Part shown: in pieces, positions 24,947 through 33,805 of the stretch
Position numbering within the stretch: the first letter of the stretch is position 1
How the letters are laid out: the number at the start of each line of letters is the position of its first letter
Source: Pseudomonadota bacterium
Lineage (GTDB): Bacteria > Pseudomonadota > Gammaproteobacteria > Burkholderiales > Burkholderiaceae_C
Assembly (NCBI GenBank): GCA_030538605.1
Contig: JAUNTQ010000027.1
Span: 1-36,914 of the forward strand
Length of the DNA: 36,914 bases
Direction of reading: 5' to 3'
Translations under genes and position numbers: made by a program
The notes under the pieces: generated by a model
Databases searched by the model: none
Seen by the model: only the letters and a program-made list of their open reading frames with translations
Told to the model about the DNA's origin: nothing

Positions 24947-25534
24947 TCACAGCGTGCGCCCCAGCGGCGCGATGCCGATCCAGGCCGCGTGCAGCCAGAA
25001 GGCGAACAGCGCCCAGGCCAGCGCGCCCACCGCCACGCTGATGGCCGTGCCGGCCAGCGTGCCGGCAGGGAAGGTGCTGGCGTGGGCGCGGTCGCGCTGG
25101 CGCGAGGCGCGAAAGTCGAGCACGGCCCACAGCAGAAAAGCGCCAAACAGCACCATCGCTGCCAGCGTGCCGGTGGACAGCAGGTGCCCGGCCGCCCACA
25201 GCTTCACGGCCAGCACCATGGGGTGGTGCAGCCGCGCCTTGAGGTGGTTGCGCGGCACGTAGGCCGCCGCCAGCAGGATGAAGGCGGCCAGCGTGAAGAG
25301 CGAGTTCAGGTGCTTCATCGCCACGGGCGGCGACCACACATACACCGGCTGCTGGCGCGCCAGCGAGTAGCCCCACACGATCAGCACGAAGCCCAGCAGC
25401 GAAACGAGCGAATACGCCGCCTTCCAGGGCTTTTCGCCCCAACGCGAGAGCAGGTGCGTGCGCCAGCCCTCGGCAAAGATGCGCACCGAGTGAATGCCGA
25501 GAAACAGCACGAGGCCGAGAACAAGCAGCGTCAT
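24947..25534 (-). CDS. NnrU family membrane protein
   Basis: A 195-residue integral membrane protein with about five to six helices. It begins MTLLVLGLVLFLGIHSVRIFAEGWR and has LGFVLIVWGYSLARQQPVYVW, HPMVLAVKLWAAGHLLSTG and LLWAVLDFRASRQRDR, all NnrU-family features. NnrU was named from denitrifiers, where it is linked to nitrite and nitric oxide reduction, but its molecular role is unclear and relatives occur in non-denitrifiers. AGGAG lies 8 nt before the ATG. No denitrification gene is nearby. It lies 73 nt downstream of pckG on the same strand. Confidence 0.85.
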   Translation of the reverse strand: MTLLVLGLVLFLGIHSVRIFAEGWRTHLLSRWGEKPWKAAYSLVSLLGFVLIVWGYSLARQQPVYVWSPPVAMKHLNSLFTLAAFILLAAAYVPRNHLKARLHHPMVLAVKLWAAGHLLSTGTLAAMVLFGAFLLWAVLDFRASRQRDRAHASTFPAGTLAGTAISVAVGALAWALFAFWLHAAWIGIAPLGRTL

Positions 25535-25607
25535 GGGCAGGCTCCTGTGAATGCGTGGGATGCGCCCGATTATGGGCGGCCTCCATGACGCGCCTGCGCC
25601 GGCGGCC

Positions 25608-27485
25608 TCAGCCTGCTTCGGTCAGGCGCTCTTGCAGGGCCTGGCGGGTGTCGGCAAGCGCCTCGGGCAGGCCTTGCGCGAGCTGGGCAAACAGCTCGTC
25701 GTGCAGGGCAAACTCCTGCGCCCAGGCGTGGGGGTCGATGCCGGTGACGGCGCTGAACTGCTCGGGCGTGAACGCCAGGCCCGTCCAGTTGAGCTCGCCA
25801 TAGGCGGGCGCGGTGCCGAACATGGTGGGTGCGCCCTCGGCGCGGCCTTCGGCGCGGTCGATGATCCAGCCCAGCACGCGCATGTTTTCGCCATAGCCGG
25901 GCCAGACGAACTTGCCATCGGCACCTTTGCGGAACCAGTTGACGCAGTAGATGGCGGGCAGCCTGGCCCCCTGGGCCTTCAGCTGCTCGCCCATTTGCAG
26001 CCAGTGGCCAAAGTAGTCGGCCATGTTGTAGCCGCAAAAGGGCAGCATGGCGAAGGGGTCGCGCCGCACCACGCCTTGTGCGCCGAAGGCGGCGGCGGTG
26101 GTTTCGCTGCCCATGGTAGCGGCCATGTAGACGCCCTCTTGCCAGTCGCGCGCCTCGGTCACCAGCGGCACGGTGGTGCTGCGGCGGCCACCGAAGATGA
26201 AGGCGTCGATGGGCACGCCGGCGGGGTCGTCCCAGGCGGGGTCGAGCGCGGGGTTGTTGGTGGCGGCGACGGTGAAGCGGGCGTTGGGGTGGGCGGCCTT
26301 GCGGCCAGCCTTGGCCTCTTCGGGTGTCCAGTCTCTGCCCTGCCAGTCGATCAGGTGCGCGGGCAGCTGGCCGCCGTGGTCTTTTTCCATGCCTTCCCAC
26401 CACACGTCGCCGTCGTCGGTGAGGGCGACGTTGGTGAAGATGACGTTTTCATTCAGGCTCAGCATGCAGTTGGGGTTGGTCTGCATGTTGGTGCCGGGGG
26501 CCACGCCGAAGTAGCCCGCCTCGGGGTTGATGGCCAGCAGCTTGCCGCCTTGCGGCTTGATCCAGGCGATGTCGTCGCCGATGGTGGTGACTTTCCAGCC
26601 CTCGAAGCCCTTGGGCGGCACCAGCATGGAGAAGTTGGTCTTGCCGCAGGCCGAAGGGAAGGCGGCGGCGACGTGGTATTTCTGGCCCTGCGGGTTGGTC
26701 ACGCCCAGGATGAGCATGTGCTCGGCAAGCCAGCCCTGGGCCTTGCCCATGCTGGAGGCGATGCGCAGCGCAAAGCACTTCTTGCCCAGCAGCGCGTTGC
26801 CGCCGTAGCCCGAGCCGTAAGACCAGATCTCGCGCGTTTCGGGGTAGTGGACGATGTATTTGGTGTCGGGGTTGCAGGGCCAGCTGGTCTGGTCTCTTTC
26901 GCCATCGGCCAGCGGCGCGCCCACGGTGTGCACGCAGGGCACGAAGTCACCGTTGTCGCCCAGCACCTGGAGCGCGCCTGCGCCCATGCGGGTCATGAGC
27001 TTCATGTTGACGGCGACGTAGGCCGAGTCGGACAGCTCGACGCCGATGTGGGCGATGGGGCTGCCCAGCGGCCCCATGCTGAAGGGGATGACGTACATGG
27101 TGCGCCCGCGCATGCAGCCGTCGAACAGGGGCTGGAGCTTTTCGCGCATCTCGGCGGGGGGCGTCCAGTTGTTGGTGGGGCCGGCGTCTTCCTGCTTTTC
27201 CGAGCAGATGAAGGTGCGGTCTTCCACGCGCGCCACGTCAGACGGGTCAGACCAGGCGAGGAAGGAGCCGGGGCGCTTGGCGGGGTTGAGCGGCTTGAAG
27301 GTGCCGGCGGCCACCAGCTGCTGGCACAGGCGGTCGTATTCGGCGGGGCTGCCGTCGCACCAGTGCACGCTGTCGGGCTTGCACAGGGCGGCCATCTCGC
27401 CCACCCAGGCGATCAGGCGGGCGTGGGTCACGTGCTCGGGCGTGTTGAGGTGCTTGACCATGTCGGGGGTCAACGGTGCGTTCAT
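25608..27485 (-). CDS. pckG: Phosphoenolpyruvate carboxykinase (GTP)
   Basis: A 625-residue GTP-dependent PEP carboxykinase. The kinase-1a loop FPSACGKTN carries Cys280 and Lys282. The substrate-binding FSMGPLGSP, the Mn-binding region [18 protein letters not shown] and KMPPK-equivalent [13 protein letters not shown] are present. It converts oxaloacetate and GTP to PEP and CO2, the first committed step from TCA intermediates to sugars. AGGAG lies about 9 nt before the ATG. It fits functionally with the sucCD genes 8 kb away but is a separate unit. A large open frame on the opposite strand is a codon-bias shadow. Confidence 0.97.
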   Translation of the reverse strand: MNAPLTPDMVKHLNTPEHVTHARLIAWVGEMAALCKPDSVHWCDGSPAEYDRLCQQLVAAGTFKPLNPAKRPGSFLAWSDPSDVARVEDRTFICSEKQEDAGPTNNWTPPAEMREKLQPLFDGCMRGRTMYVIPFSMGPLGSPIAHIGVELSDSAYVAVNMKLMTRMGAGALQVLGDNGDFVPCVHTVGAPLADGERDQTSWPCNPDTKYIVHYPETREIWSYGSGYGGNALLGKKCFALRIASSMGKAQGWLAEHMLILGVTNPQGQKYHVAAAFPSACGKTNFSMLVPPKGFEGWKVTTIGDDIAWIKPQGGKLLAINPEAGYFGVAPGTNMQTNPNCMLSLNENVIFTNVALTDDGDVWWEGMEKDHGGQLPAHLIDWQGRDWTPEEAKAGRKAAHPNARFTVAATNNPALDPAWDDPAGVPIDAFIFGGRRSTTVPLVTEARDWQEGVYMAATMGSETTAAAFGAQGVVRRDPFAMLPFCGYNMADYFGHWLQMGEQLKAQGARLPAIYCVNWFRKGADGKFVWPGYGENMRVLGWIIDRAEGRAEGAPTMFGTAPAYGELNWTGLAFTPEQFSAVTGIDPHAWAQEFALHDELFAQLAQGLPEALADTRQALQERLTEAG

Positions 27486-27754
27486 GGGGAGGGCTCCTAA
27501 GGTTTGAAAATCGTCTTTCCGAAGGCGGCGGCGGGTGGGCCTTGGGAAAACCGACTGGGCGGGCGTCGGTGCGCAAAAAGCCGGCAGGCAGGGCGCGGCC
27601 CCTATACCGGCAAGTTGACGATTTTATGAAAGCCGTCCCACAGGGTGCTGACAGGCAGGCCATGCGCCACGCAATCCCCGTGCGATGGGGATGGGGGCAA
27701 GAGGGGAGCCAAGGGCCGCCAGCGGCGGCAGCGCCGTGCGCAAGGCGCTGTGCG

Positions 27755-27895
27755 TCAGGCCATGGTCACGGCGATGAAGGCGAGCAGAAAGATCAGGATG
27801 GCGCCCGCAATGGGCAGCACCACGGGGATGTGCTTGGTGACTTCTTCCACCGGGTCGTGGTGGGCAACGGGCTCTTCATGCGAGGGCGTGGACAT
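27755..27895 (-). CDS. Small single-helix membrane protein, 46 aa
   Basis: A 46-residue protein: a charged N-terminus (MSTPSHEEPVAHHDPVEEVT) followed by one membrane helix (HIPVVLPIAGAILIFLLAFI) and a short VTMA end. AAAAGG lies 9 nt before the ATG at 27895. The open frame extends 36 codons upstream into non-coding sequence, so the inner ATG is preferred. His/Glu-rich sequence before the helix could bind metal or interact with a partner. It stands alone between pckG and the channel-like gene, all on the minus strand. Function is unknown. Confidence 0.78.
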   Translation of the reverse strand: MSTPSHEEPVAHHDPVEEVTKHIPVVLPIAGAILIFLLAFIAVTMA

Positions 27896-28003
27896 GGGAA
27901 AACGCCTTTTCAACAGGATAAAACGGTCGATTCTAGGGCGCGCCGCCGCGCCGCAGCCATCGGGGCAAACCTGCACGCGGCGCGGCCTGCGCGCGGCGGG
28001 CAT

Positions 28004-28036
28004 GAAAAACCCCTTCGGGCGTGACCGCCCGAAGGA
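28004..28036 (-). terminator. Intrinsic terminator of the channel-like gene
   Basis: On the minus strand CCTTCGGGCG, loop GTCA, CGCCCGAAGG, then GGTTTTT (T-run complement of 28005-28009). It lies 37 nt after the stop at 28073. Confidence 0.88.
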
Positions 28037-28072
28037 GTTTGTTTGGCAGGACGCTGGGTGCGTCAGGCTTGT

Positions 28073-29590
28073 TTAGCCCAGGTCGTTGCCATCAGCAGGG
28101 GGCAGCGAAGGCTTGTCGGCGGCTTTGGCCGCGCCCTTGTCCTGGCACAGGCGGTCGGCCCAGCGCTGGGCCAGGCGCCCGGCGGCTTCGCGCCCGCCCA
28201 GGCCAAAGGCCAGCGCAAAGGCAATGGCCACCGCGCCCAGCGTCAGCCCGAAGGCGAGGTTGACGATGTCGTCGGCAATGCCCATGGCGCGCAGGCCCAT
28301 GGCCAGCACGATGCCCAGAATGGCCACGCGGGCAATTTTGGCCAGCACGGTGCTGCTGCCGCTGGCGCGGGTGATGGCCTCGTAAGCCAGGTTGGCCAGC
28401 ATGAAGCCGATCACCAGGATCACCGAGCCCAGCAACACGTCGCCCGCAAACTCGATGAAGGTGGAGATCATGTCGCTGAAGCGGAAGAAGCCGAGCTGGT
28501 TGGCCGCCTCCACCACGGCAAACAGCATGGCGAACACCAGCGCGATGCGGCCCACCAGCGCCGAGGGCGGCATCTGGAAGGTTTGCTGCATGCCCAGCCG
28601 GGCCGGCAGCGTGTCCAGGCCCACGCTGGCCAGCAGGCTGCTGAGGATGCGCGTGGCAAAGCTGGCCACCAGCCAGGTGATGGTCAGGATCAGGCCGGCC
28701 GCCACGATGCGCGGCACGGCTTCCATCAGCATGGCGAGCATGTCGGTGGCGGGGCCGGAGATGGCCTGGATCTTCAGCGCGTCCAGCGCGGCGATGAGCG
28801 CGGGCACGAACACCACGATGAACACCAGCAGCCCGATCAGGCTGGAGATCTGCACCGTGCTGGCCAGCCCGGCCTTGTTGCCGATCTGGTCAACGCCGGC
28901 GGTGCGCAGCAGGTTGGTCACGAGGTTGCGCAGCACGGTGGCCACCAGCCAGCCCATGCCGCCAATCAGCAGCGCCGCGGCGATGTTGGGCAGGATGTCC
29001 ACCGCCTTGGCCGTCATCTCGCGCAGCGGCATCAGCAGCCCTTCCATCTGCAGCACGCCCAGCACGGCGGGCACGAACAGCAGGATGATGAGCCAGAACA
29101 GCGCGTTGGACAGGCTCTCGCTGATGGGCGAGACGTTGGCGTGCTGCGACAGGCGCTCGTCCAGCGTGGTCTTGTCGAGCAGCTTTTGCGTCAGCCCGCG
29201 CGCCAGCGTGGCCAGCAGCCACGCCACCACGGCCAGCAGCAGCGCGCCCACCACGCGCGGCACGTATTCGAACAACTGCGTGGTGAGCGCCGAGAACGAA
29301 CCCGACACCAGCACCAGGTTCAGCGCATTGAACATGGCCGCCAGCGTCAACAGCATCACCAGCCAGAACAGCGCCAGCGAGAGCACGCCCTCGATGTCGG
29401 CGCGCTGGCCAGTGGTGCCCGCAAAGCGCTCGTTGACCTTGAGCATGCCCAGGCCCTTGCGTGCGCCGGCCTTCACCAGTGCGGCGGCGAACCAGCCCAC
29501 GATGAATATCAGCAGCGCCCCCAGCACGCGCGGCAGCTGCGTTCCGAGGGAACTCTGCATCGAACCCCAGAGCATGTTCATGTCATTCAT
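28073..29590 (-). CDS. Mechanosensitive-channel-like protein with repeated TM helices
   Basis: A 505-residue membrane protein of about ten or more helices, built from repeats of a helix pair. The recurrent pattern is LPRVLGALLIFIVGWFAA, VPRVVGALLLAVVAWLLA, LPNIAAALLIGGMGWLVA and VPRIVAAGLILTITWLVA, each followed by a Leu-rich segment. This is the TM_helix (conserved TM helix) family linked to MscS-like channels. The C-terminal FGLTLGAVAIAFALAFGLGGREAAGRLAQRW resembles the MscS pore helix and its glycine motif, but no large cytoplasmic vestibule follows. GAGGAG lies 8 nt before the ATG at 29590. A role in osmotic adjustment is inferred. Confidence 0.83.
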   Translation of the reverse strand: MNDMNMLWGSMQSSLGTQLPRVLGALLIFIVGWFAAALVKAGARKGLGMLKVNERFAGTTGQRADIEGVLSLALFWLVMLLTLAAMFNALNLVLVSGSFSALTTQLFEYVPRVVGALLLAVVAWLLATLARGLTQKLLDKTTLDERLSQHANVSPISESLSNALFWLIILLFVPAVLGVLQMEGLLMPLREMTAKAVDILPNIAAALLIGGMGWLVATVLRNLVTNLLRTAGVDQIGNKAGLASTVQISSLIGLLVFIVVFVPALIAALDALKIQAISGPATDMLAMLMEAVPRIVAAGLILTITWLVASFATRILSSLLASVGLDTLPARLGMQQTFQMPPSALVGRIALVFAMLFAVVEAANQLGFFRFSDMISTFIEFAGDVLLGSVILVIGFMLANLAYEAITRASGSSTVLAKIARVAILGIVLAMGLRAMGIADDIVNLAFGLTLGAVAIAFALAFGLGGREAAGRLAQRWADRLCQDKGAAKAADKPSLPPADGNDLG

Positions 29591-29629
29591 TGATCCACTC
29601 CTCACACAAGTAAACAAAAAGATAAAGGG

Positions 29630-29658
29630 ATGATCCCCAGCCAACCGCCGCGCGTCAA
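29630..29658 (-). promoter_or_regulatory. Candidate promoter of the channel-like gene
   Basis: On the minus strand TTGACG (29653-29658), 17 nt, then GATCAT (29630-29635), ending about 40 nt before the start codon. The -35 matches the sigma-70 consensus well and the -10 only partly. Confidence 0.35.
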
Positions 29659-29730
29659 CCGCCTGCACACAGGAAATGCACCCCCATGTGGGTGTTTGGG
29701 TGTGGCTAGAATGGCTATTTCTTTTATTTT

Positions 29731-29811
29731 GATAGCTGTTTGCGTACGTTTTACATTGTTTTCATATCAATTATTATTAAAGTTGATGTATATCATACGC
29801 AAACAGCTATC
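29731..29811. repeat. Family-1 intergenic palindrome, copy 7
   Basis: GATAGCTGTTTGCGTACG on the left and CATACGCAAACAGCTATC on the right, with a diverged AT-rich interior. Both arms carry T-A where most copies have C-G (GCTGTTTG against GCTGCTTG), a compensated change. This is the only copy in a divergent gap, upstream of both neighbours. Confidence 0.88.
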
Positions 29812-29942
29812 ATATTTGTGTTTTCTGCCTCGCATGATCCGACTTGCGCAGGCAGGCCCACATGCGGTATTCCCCCCGCCGCCCGATTGCGTTAAGGTGA
29901 GTTCTCAGGCACTTCCCAAGCACCACAAGGGGGCACACGACG

Positions 29943-32291
29943 ATGGCCAGACGCACGGTTCAGGCGCAGGGCAAGGCGGGCATGTTGGCCACACCGCAGC
30001 TGGCGGGCGCGCCCGTGCTCGATCTGATGTGCTCGCACTTCGTGCTCACCCTGGCGGCCCAGCAGGGCGCGAAGTTCAACGTGCGGCGCGACATCAACGG
30101 CCTGATGGCGCTGGCGGGCCGCCACCTGGTGTGGCCCGAGCCGGTGCTGGCGCGCCTGCGCGAATTTCTCGCCCGCCGCTGCAAGGACAACGACTTCTGG
30201 CGCGGCCACGAAACCCTGGCGCCGGCCGAATTTCTGGAGCGCCACGGCATCTGGCGCGGCCCGTATGAAGAAGGCACGCTGTTCTTCTACCTCGACGAAT
30301 ACGCCAAGGACGCGCCCAAGGACCTGCTCGCCCTGCTCGCCGCCACCGGCCAGTGGCTGAGCCACGCGCTCAAAAAGCAATCCACCCTGGTCGAGAAAAA
30401 CATCGACGAGCTGGCTGGCCTCCTGCAACTGAACAAGGGCGAACGCGCGCTGCTGCTCTACGGCACGCTGGCGCGCTACCAGCGCGACCTGCGCAGCCTG
30501 CTGGTGGAGTTCAAGGTCAACAACGCGCCCGAAGCCTATGCCGCCATTGGCGAGCTGGCAGGCGTGCCCGCCAGCGAAGTGGCCGAGGCGCTGCGCACCG
30601 GCGGACGGCTGGAGCGCATCGGCCTGGTCGAAAACCTGATCTCCGAGCACAGCATCACCGACCTGGCCGACCTGATGAAAGTCAGCGACAAGCTGCCCCC
30701 CGTGCTCATGCGCGAATACCGCGACCGCGCCGAGCTGATGGCCGTGTTCACCCGCCCCGCCAGCCCCAGCGCGCTGCAAAGCGCCGACTTCGCCTTCGTG
30801 GGCGACGACGTGCAGGTGCTCGTGCACATGCTGCGCCGCGCCCAGGCCACCCGCACGCAGGGCGTCAACGTGCTGCTCTACGGCCCGCCCGGCACCGGCA
30901 AGACCGAGCTGGCCAAGGTGGTGGCGCGCGAAGCCGGGCTCGACCTGTTCGAGGTCGAATACGCCGACCAGGCCGGCAACAGCCTCAGTGGCCGCGACCG
31001 CTACCGCTCCATGCAGATCGCGCAGGTGTTCCTCAAGGGCTCGCAGCAGGCCGCGCTGCTGTTCGACGAAGTGGAAGACGTGTTTCCGCCCATCAGCGTC
31101 GATGCCGCCGGCCTCATGGCACGCGCCGAACAGCAGGTCATGCCCAGCGCCGCCGGCCACAGCGTGGGCGGCAAGGCCTGGGTCAACCAGATCCTTGAAA
31201 GCAACCCCGTGCCCACCCTCTGGGTGACCAACCGCATCGAGCAGATCGACCCCGCCTTTCGCCGCCGCTTCGCCTACCACCTGGAGCTGAAAAGCCCCCC
31301 GCCCGGCGCGCGCGAGCAGCTCATCCGCACCACGCTGCAAGGCATCGCCGTGAGCGACGCCTTCGTCGCCAAGCTCACCGAGCGCAAGGGCCTCACCCCC
31401 GCGCAAATCCGCACCGCCGTGCGCTTTGCCGACCTGGCCTGCGAGCGCGCAACGGATGCGGACAGCACCTCGGCGGATGCGTTTGAAGCCCTCATCGAAC
31501 GCCAGCTGAAAAACGCCGACGCCGCGCTGGGCCGCCGGCCCGAAAGCGCCGCAGGCAAAGGCCGCAGACAAGTCACCACCTATGACCTGGACATGCTCCA
31601 CGTCGAAACGCGCTTCGAGATTCCCCGCATCGTCGAAGCGCTCAAGGCCCGTGGCCACGGCGCGCTGTGCTTTTACGGCGCGCCCGGCACCGGCAAGACC
31701 GCGCTGGCCGAACACATCGCCCAGCAGATGGACAAGCCCCTCATCATCAAGCAGGCCAGCGACCTGGTGAGCAAATACGTGGGCGAAACCGAGCAGCACA
31801 TGGCCGCCATGTTCCAGGAAGCGGCCGAAGAAAAAGCCGTGCTGCTGCTGGACGAGGCCGACAGCTTCTTGCTCGACCGGCGCGGCGCGCAGCGCAGCTA
31901 CGAAGTGACCGAAGTCAACGAAATGCTCCAGCAGATGGAGCGCCACGACGGCGTGTTCATCTGCACCACCAACCTGCTCGACCGCATCGACCAGGCCGCG
32001 CTGCGGCGCTTCACCTTCAAGATCAAATTCAAGCCCCTCACCGCCGCGCAGCGCGAGCGCATGTTCATCACCGAGGCCTTGGGCGGAAATGCCGATTTTC
32101 TGATGCCAGACATGCGCCAGAAGCTATCAAAACTGGATCAACTGTGCCCTGGCGACTTCGCTGCCGTCAAGCGCCAGGTGGACATCCTCGCCACCGCCCT
32201 CACGCCCGAGGAGTTCATGGAGCAGCTCGAAGCCGAGCACCGCATCAAGCCCGAGGTGCGCGAGCAGCGGCAGATGGGCTTCGTTCAGTAA
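29943..32291 (+). CDS. Double AAA+ ATPase, function unknown
   Basis: A 782-residue protein. Residues 1-290 are helical with no recognised domain (FNVRRDINGLMALAGRHLVWPE, LNKGERALLLYGTLARYQRDL). The first AAA+ domain has Walker A GPPGTGKTE (Lys320) and Walker B LLFDEVEDV (Asp375-Glu376). The second has Walker A GAPGTGKTA (Lys585), Walker B LLLDEADSFL (Asp637-Glu638) and the arginine-containing ALRRFTFKIKFKPL. The Cdc48-like tandem layout with both sites intact suggests an unfoldase or remodelling machine. No partner is obvious: it is transcribed alone with a lipoprotein gene convergent 15 nt away. The start ATG at 29943 has AAGGGGG about 10 nt upstream. Confidence 0.82.
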   Translation: MARRTVQAQGKAGMLATPQLAGAPVLDLMCSHFVLTLAAQQGAKFNVRRDINGLMALAGRHLVWPEPVLARLREFLARRCKDNDFWRGHETLAPAEFLERHGIWRGPYEEGTLFFYLDEYAKDAPKDLLALLAATGQWLSHALKKQSTLVEKNIDELAGLLQLNKGERALLLYGTLARYQRDLRSLLVEFKVNNAPEAYAAIGELAGVPASEVAEALRTGGRLERIGLVENLISEHSITDLADLMKVSDKLPPVLMREYRDRAELMAVFTRPASPSALQSADFAFVGDDVQVLVHMLRRAQATRTQGVNVLLYGPPGTGKTELAKVVAREAGLDLFEVEYADQAGNSLSGRDRYRSMQIAQVFLKGSQQAALLFDEVEDVFPPISVDAAGLMARAEQQVMPSAAGHSVGGKAWVNQILESNPVPTLWVTNRIEQIDPAFRRRFAYHLELKSPPPGAREQLIRTTLQGIAVSDAFVAKLTERKGLTPAQIRTAVRFADLACERATDADSTSADAFEALIERQLKNADAALGRRPESAAGKGRRQVTTYDLDMLHVETRFEIPRIVEALKARGHGALCFYGAPGTGKTALAEHIAQQMDKPLIIKQASDLVSKYVGETEQHMAAMFQEAAEEKAVLLLDEADSFLLDRRGAQRSYEVTEVNEMLQQMERHDGVFICTTNLLDRIDQAALRRFTFKIKFKPLTAAQRERMFITEALGGNADFLMPDMRQKLSKLDQLCPGDFAAVKRQVDILATALTPEEFMEQLEAEHRIKPEVREQRQMGFVQ

Positions 32292-32306
32292 CGCGGCACC
32301 TCGTGG

Positions 32307-32783
32307 CTAGGCGCTGCCGCACGCATACATGCTCTCCATGGGCCGAAAGGCCTCGCCGGTGACGCTGGTCTGCATGGACGGGTAAGCCAGCAGTGCGTAA
32401 AAGCGGGCTGAGCATTGGCTCTGCCAGCGGTAGATCGTGATGGCGGATGCGGGGTTTGGCACGGTTTCCGGTGCCTGCCAGCCCGCCCCCAGCTGCCGGC
32501 TGATGTCCGCCAGCATCGCGGCATCGCTCACGCCCTGGCCTGCCGCGAACCTTCGTCCGCAATAGTCTTTCTTTCGGCCCTGGTTCAACTCGGCCACCCG
32601 CACGGCGGCGTTGTCGAAGACCACGCCCAGCTCGCGAAAATCGGAGAACTCGAACGTGCCCGCCGCGACGGGCTCGCGCGTGCGGTTCAGCACGCTGGTG
32701 CTGTCCGCCGGGCATGGCTGGCATGCAGCCAGAACCCACAGCGCGCCTGCCAGCGCGGCTGCCAGCCGCACGCGTCGCTTCAC
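32307..32783 (-). CDS. Small lipoprotein of unknown function
   Basis: A 158-residue exported protein. The N-terminus VKRRVRLAAALAGALWVLAACQP has a positively charged start, a hydrophobic core and the lipobox LAAC, so lipidation is expected. The mature part has several cysteines (CPADST, DYCGRRFA, SQCSARFY, MYACGSA) that could form disulphides. No family is recognised. No ATG is available; GTG at 32783 overlaps the stop of a short upstream frame as GTGA, which argues for coupling. It is convergent with the AAA+ gene. Confidence 0.72.
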   Translation of the reverse strand: MKRRVRLAAALAGALWVLAACQPCPADSTSVLNRTREPVAAGTFEFSDFRELGVVFDNAAVRVAELNQGRKKDYCGRRFAAGQGVSDAAMLADISRQLGAGWQAPETVPNPASAITIYRWQSQCSARFYALLAYPSMQTSVTGEAFRPMESMYACGSA

Positions 32784-32890
32784 ACCTGTCTGAGGGTTTG
32801 TTTCAGGTTGCCGTTGCGGCTGAACTAAAGAAACCCGTCGTCGTGCGTGCGCTGCTGGATGTTGCGGGTGACGTCGGCGATATCGGTCAT
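32780..32890 (-). other. Short frame split by an in-frame TAG, coupled to the lipoprotein gene
   Basis: From ATG (32888-32890) the minus strand reads MTDIADVTRNIQQRTHDDGFL, then TAG (32825-32827). It continues in the same frame as FSRNGNLKQTLRQV to TGA at 32780-32782. That TGA overlaps the lipoprotein GTG as GTGA. ACGAGG lies about 6 nt before the ATG. It may be a decayed small gene, a 21-residue leader, or chance. The overlap at the distal end favours an ancestral gene of about 36 codons. Confidence 0.4.
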
Positions 32891-32990
32891 GGCTACCTCG
32901 TGTGCATGCAAAAAAAGACGCCGTCCAATCTACGGGCTTAGTTGCCACCGCGATAGCTGGGAAGGTTCCCATTGGGAATCCTACCTATGG

Positions 32991-33587
32991 CTAGTGCCCC
33001 GCCACGCCCCGCGCGCCTGCCTGCAACAGCGGCCAGGGGTTGTAGGCGCCGCCGCTGCCATAGATGCCGTAGTGCAGGTGCGGCGGCGTGCCGCGTGCGT
33101 TGCCGGTGGTGCCGACGGTGCCCAACGGGGTGCCGGGCTGCACCACGTCGCCCACGGCCAGGTTGGGCGCCCAGTCGTCCAGGTGGGCGTAATAGTGGCG
33201 TTCGCGCGCGGGGCCGAGCACCCAGACTTGCTTGCCGCCCAGGCCGCCGTCGCGGATCGACGCCACGATGCCCTCGGTGCTGCTCACCACCGGCGTGCCG
33301 CGCGCGGCGAAGATGTCCACGCCTTCGTGCCGGCGCGCGCCGCCATCGCGCGGGCCGTGCCAGGTGTTGGCAATGCGGCGCGCGGCCACGCCTTGCACCG
33401 GCACGGGCAGGGCCACGGGCGGAGCCATGCGGTGGATGTGCCAGAGCATGCGCGGGCGGTCCATGAAGGGTTGCTCCCACAGCCAGCCGCCGAGCCACCA
33501 GGCGGCCACGAGCCACACCGCGCCGCTGAACGCGCGCCGCAGCCGGTGCGCCCAGGCGGGTGTGCGGGGGGATGGCTGTTGGGGCAT
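32991..33587 (-). CDS. M23 family metallopeptidase, membrane-anchored
   Basis: A 198-residue LytM/M23 peptidase. A membrane helix near residues 20-37 (FSGAVWLVAAWWLGGWLW) anchors it in the inner membrane with the domain in the periplasm. Zinc ligands are His87 and Asp91 (HEGVDIFAARGTPV) and His172 in PHLHYGIYG. His135 (HYYAHLD) and His170 complete the site. GDVVQPGTPLGTVGTTG is the usual core. All catalytic residues are present, so it should cut peptidoglycan cross-bridges or act in cell-wall remodelling. It is monocistronic by spacing. Confidence 0.9.
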   Translation of the reverse strand: MPQQPSPRTPAWAHRLRRAFSGAVWLVAAWWLGGWLWEQPFMDRPRMLWHIHRMAPPVALPVPVQGVAARRIANTWHGPRDGGARRHEGVDIFAARGTPVVSSTEGIVASIRDGGLGGKQVWVLGPARERHYYAHLDDWAPNLAVGDVVQPGTPLGTVGTTGNARGTPPHLHYGIYGSGGAYNPWPLLQAGARGVAGH

Positions 33588-33600
33588 GGTTTGGGGCGCT

Positions 33601-33636
33601 GGCGCTTGTCTATCAAGCGCCGAAAGCTACAAAATA
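33601..33636. repeat. Family-2 short palindromic repeat
   Basis: GGCGCTTG (33601-33608), loop TCTAT, CAAGCGCC (33614-33621), then GAAAGCTACAAAATA. It lies 13 nt upstream of the M23 gene start. It closely matches the copy at 4082-4118. Confidence 0.8.
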
Positions 33637-33714
33637 AATAGTGAACGAGCGCTGCCGCCAGGGCCATCGCATCCAGGTGATGCGCGCAAATCTCAAGGCT
33701 GTCGCTGTATGACT

Positions 33715-33740
33715 CCCTCTCCCCCTGCGGGTGGAGAGGG
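33715..33740. repeat. CCCTCTCC/GGAGAGGG hairpin repeat
   Basis: CCCTCTCC and GGAGAGGG surround CCCTGCGGGT, giving an 8-bp perfect stem. Translations such as SPPAGGEGA from this type of sequence are common repeat artefacts. It lies downstream of the DUF533-like gene. Confidence 0.7.
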
Positions 33741-33805
33741 GGCCAGGACGGCACTTTTTCAATGCGATGGATCTGGCGTTGCCGCCAGCCCGCACCGCAC
33801 CGGCC

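Larger units (their letters stand above)
29591..29942. other. 352-bp divergent intergenic region
   Basis: It separates the channel-like gene (-) and the double AAA+ ATPase (+). It holds a candidate minus-strand promoter, a small CACCC/GGGTG hairpin near 29678-29693, and a family-1 palindrome at 29731-29811. No gene is supported. Confidence 0.7.

Noticed and set aside
25551..27500. 649-codon plus-strand frame opposite pckG
   Set aside because: Composition is Gly/Val/His-rich without motifs; pckG on the other strand is unambiguous.
32113..32140. AGCTATCAAAA inside the AAA+ gene as another family-2 repeat
   Set aside because: Only the short tail word matches; no stem precedes it and the protein sequence reads smoothly, so chance is more likely.
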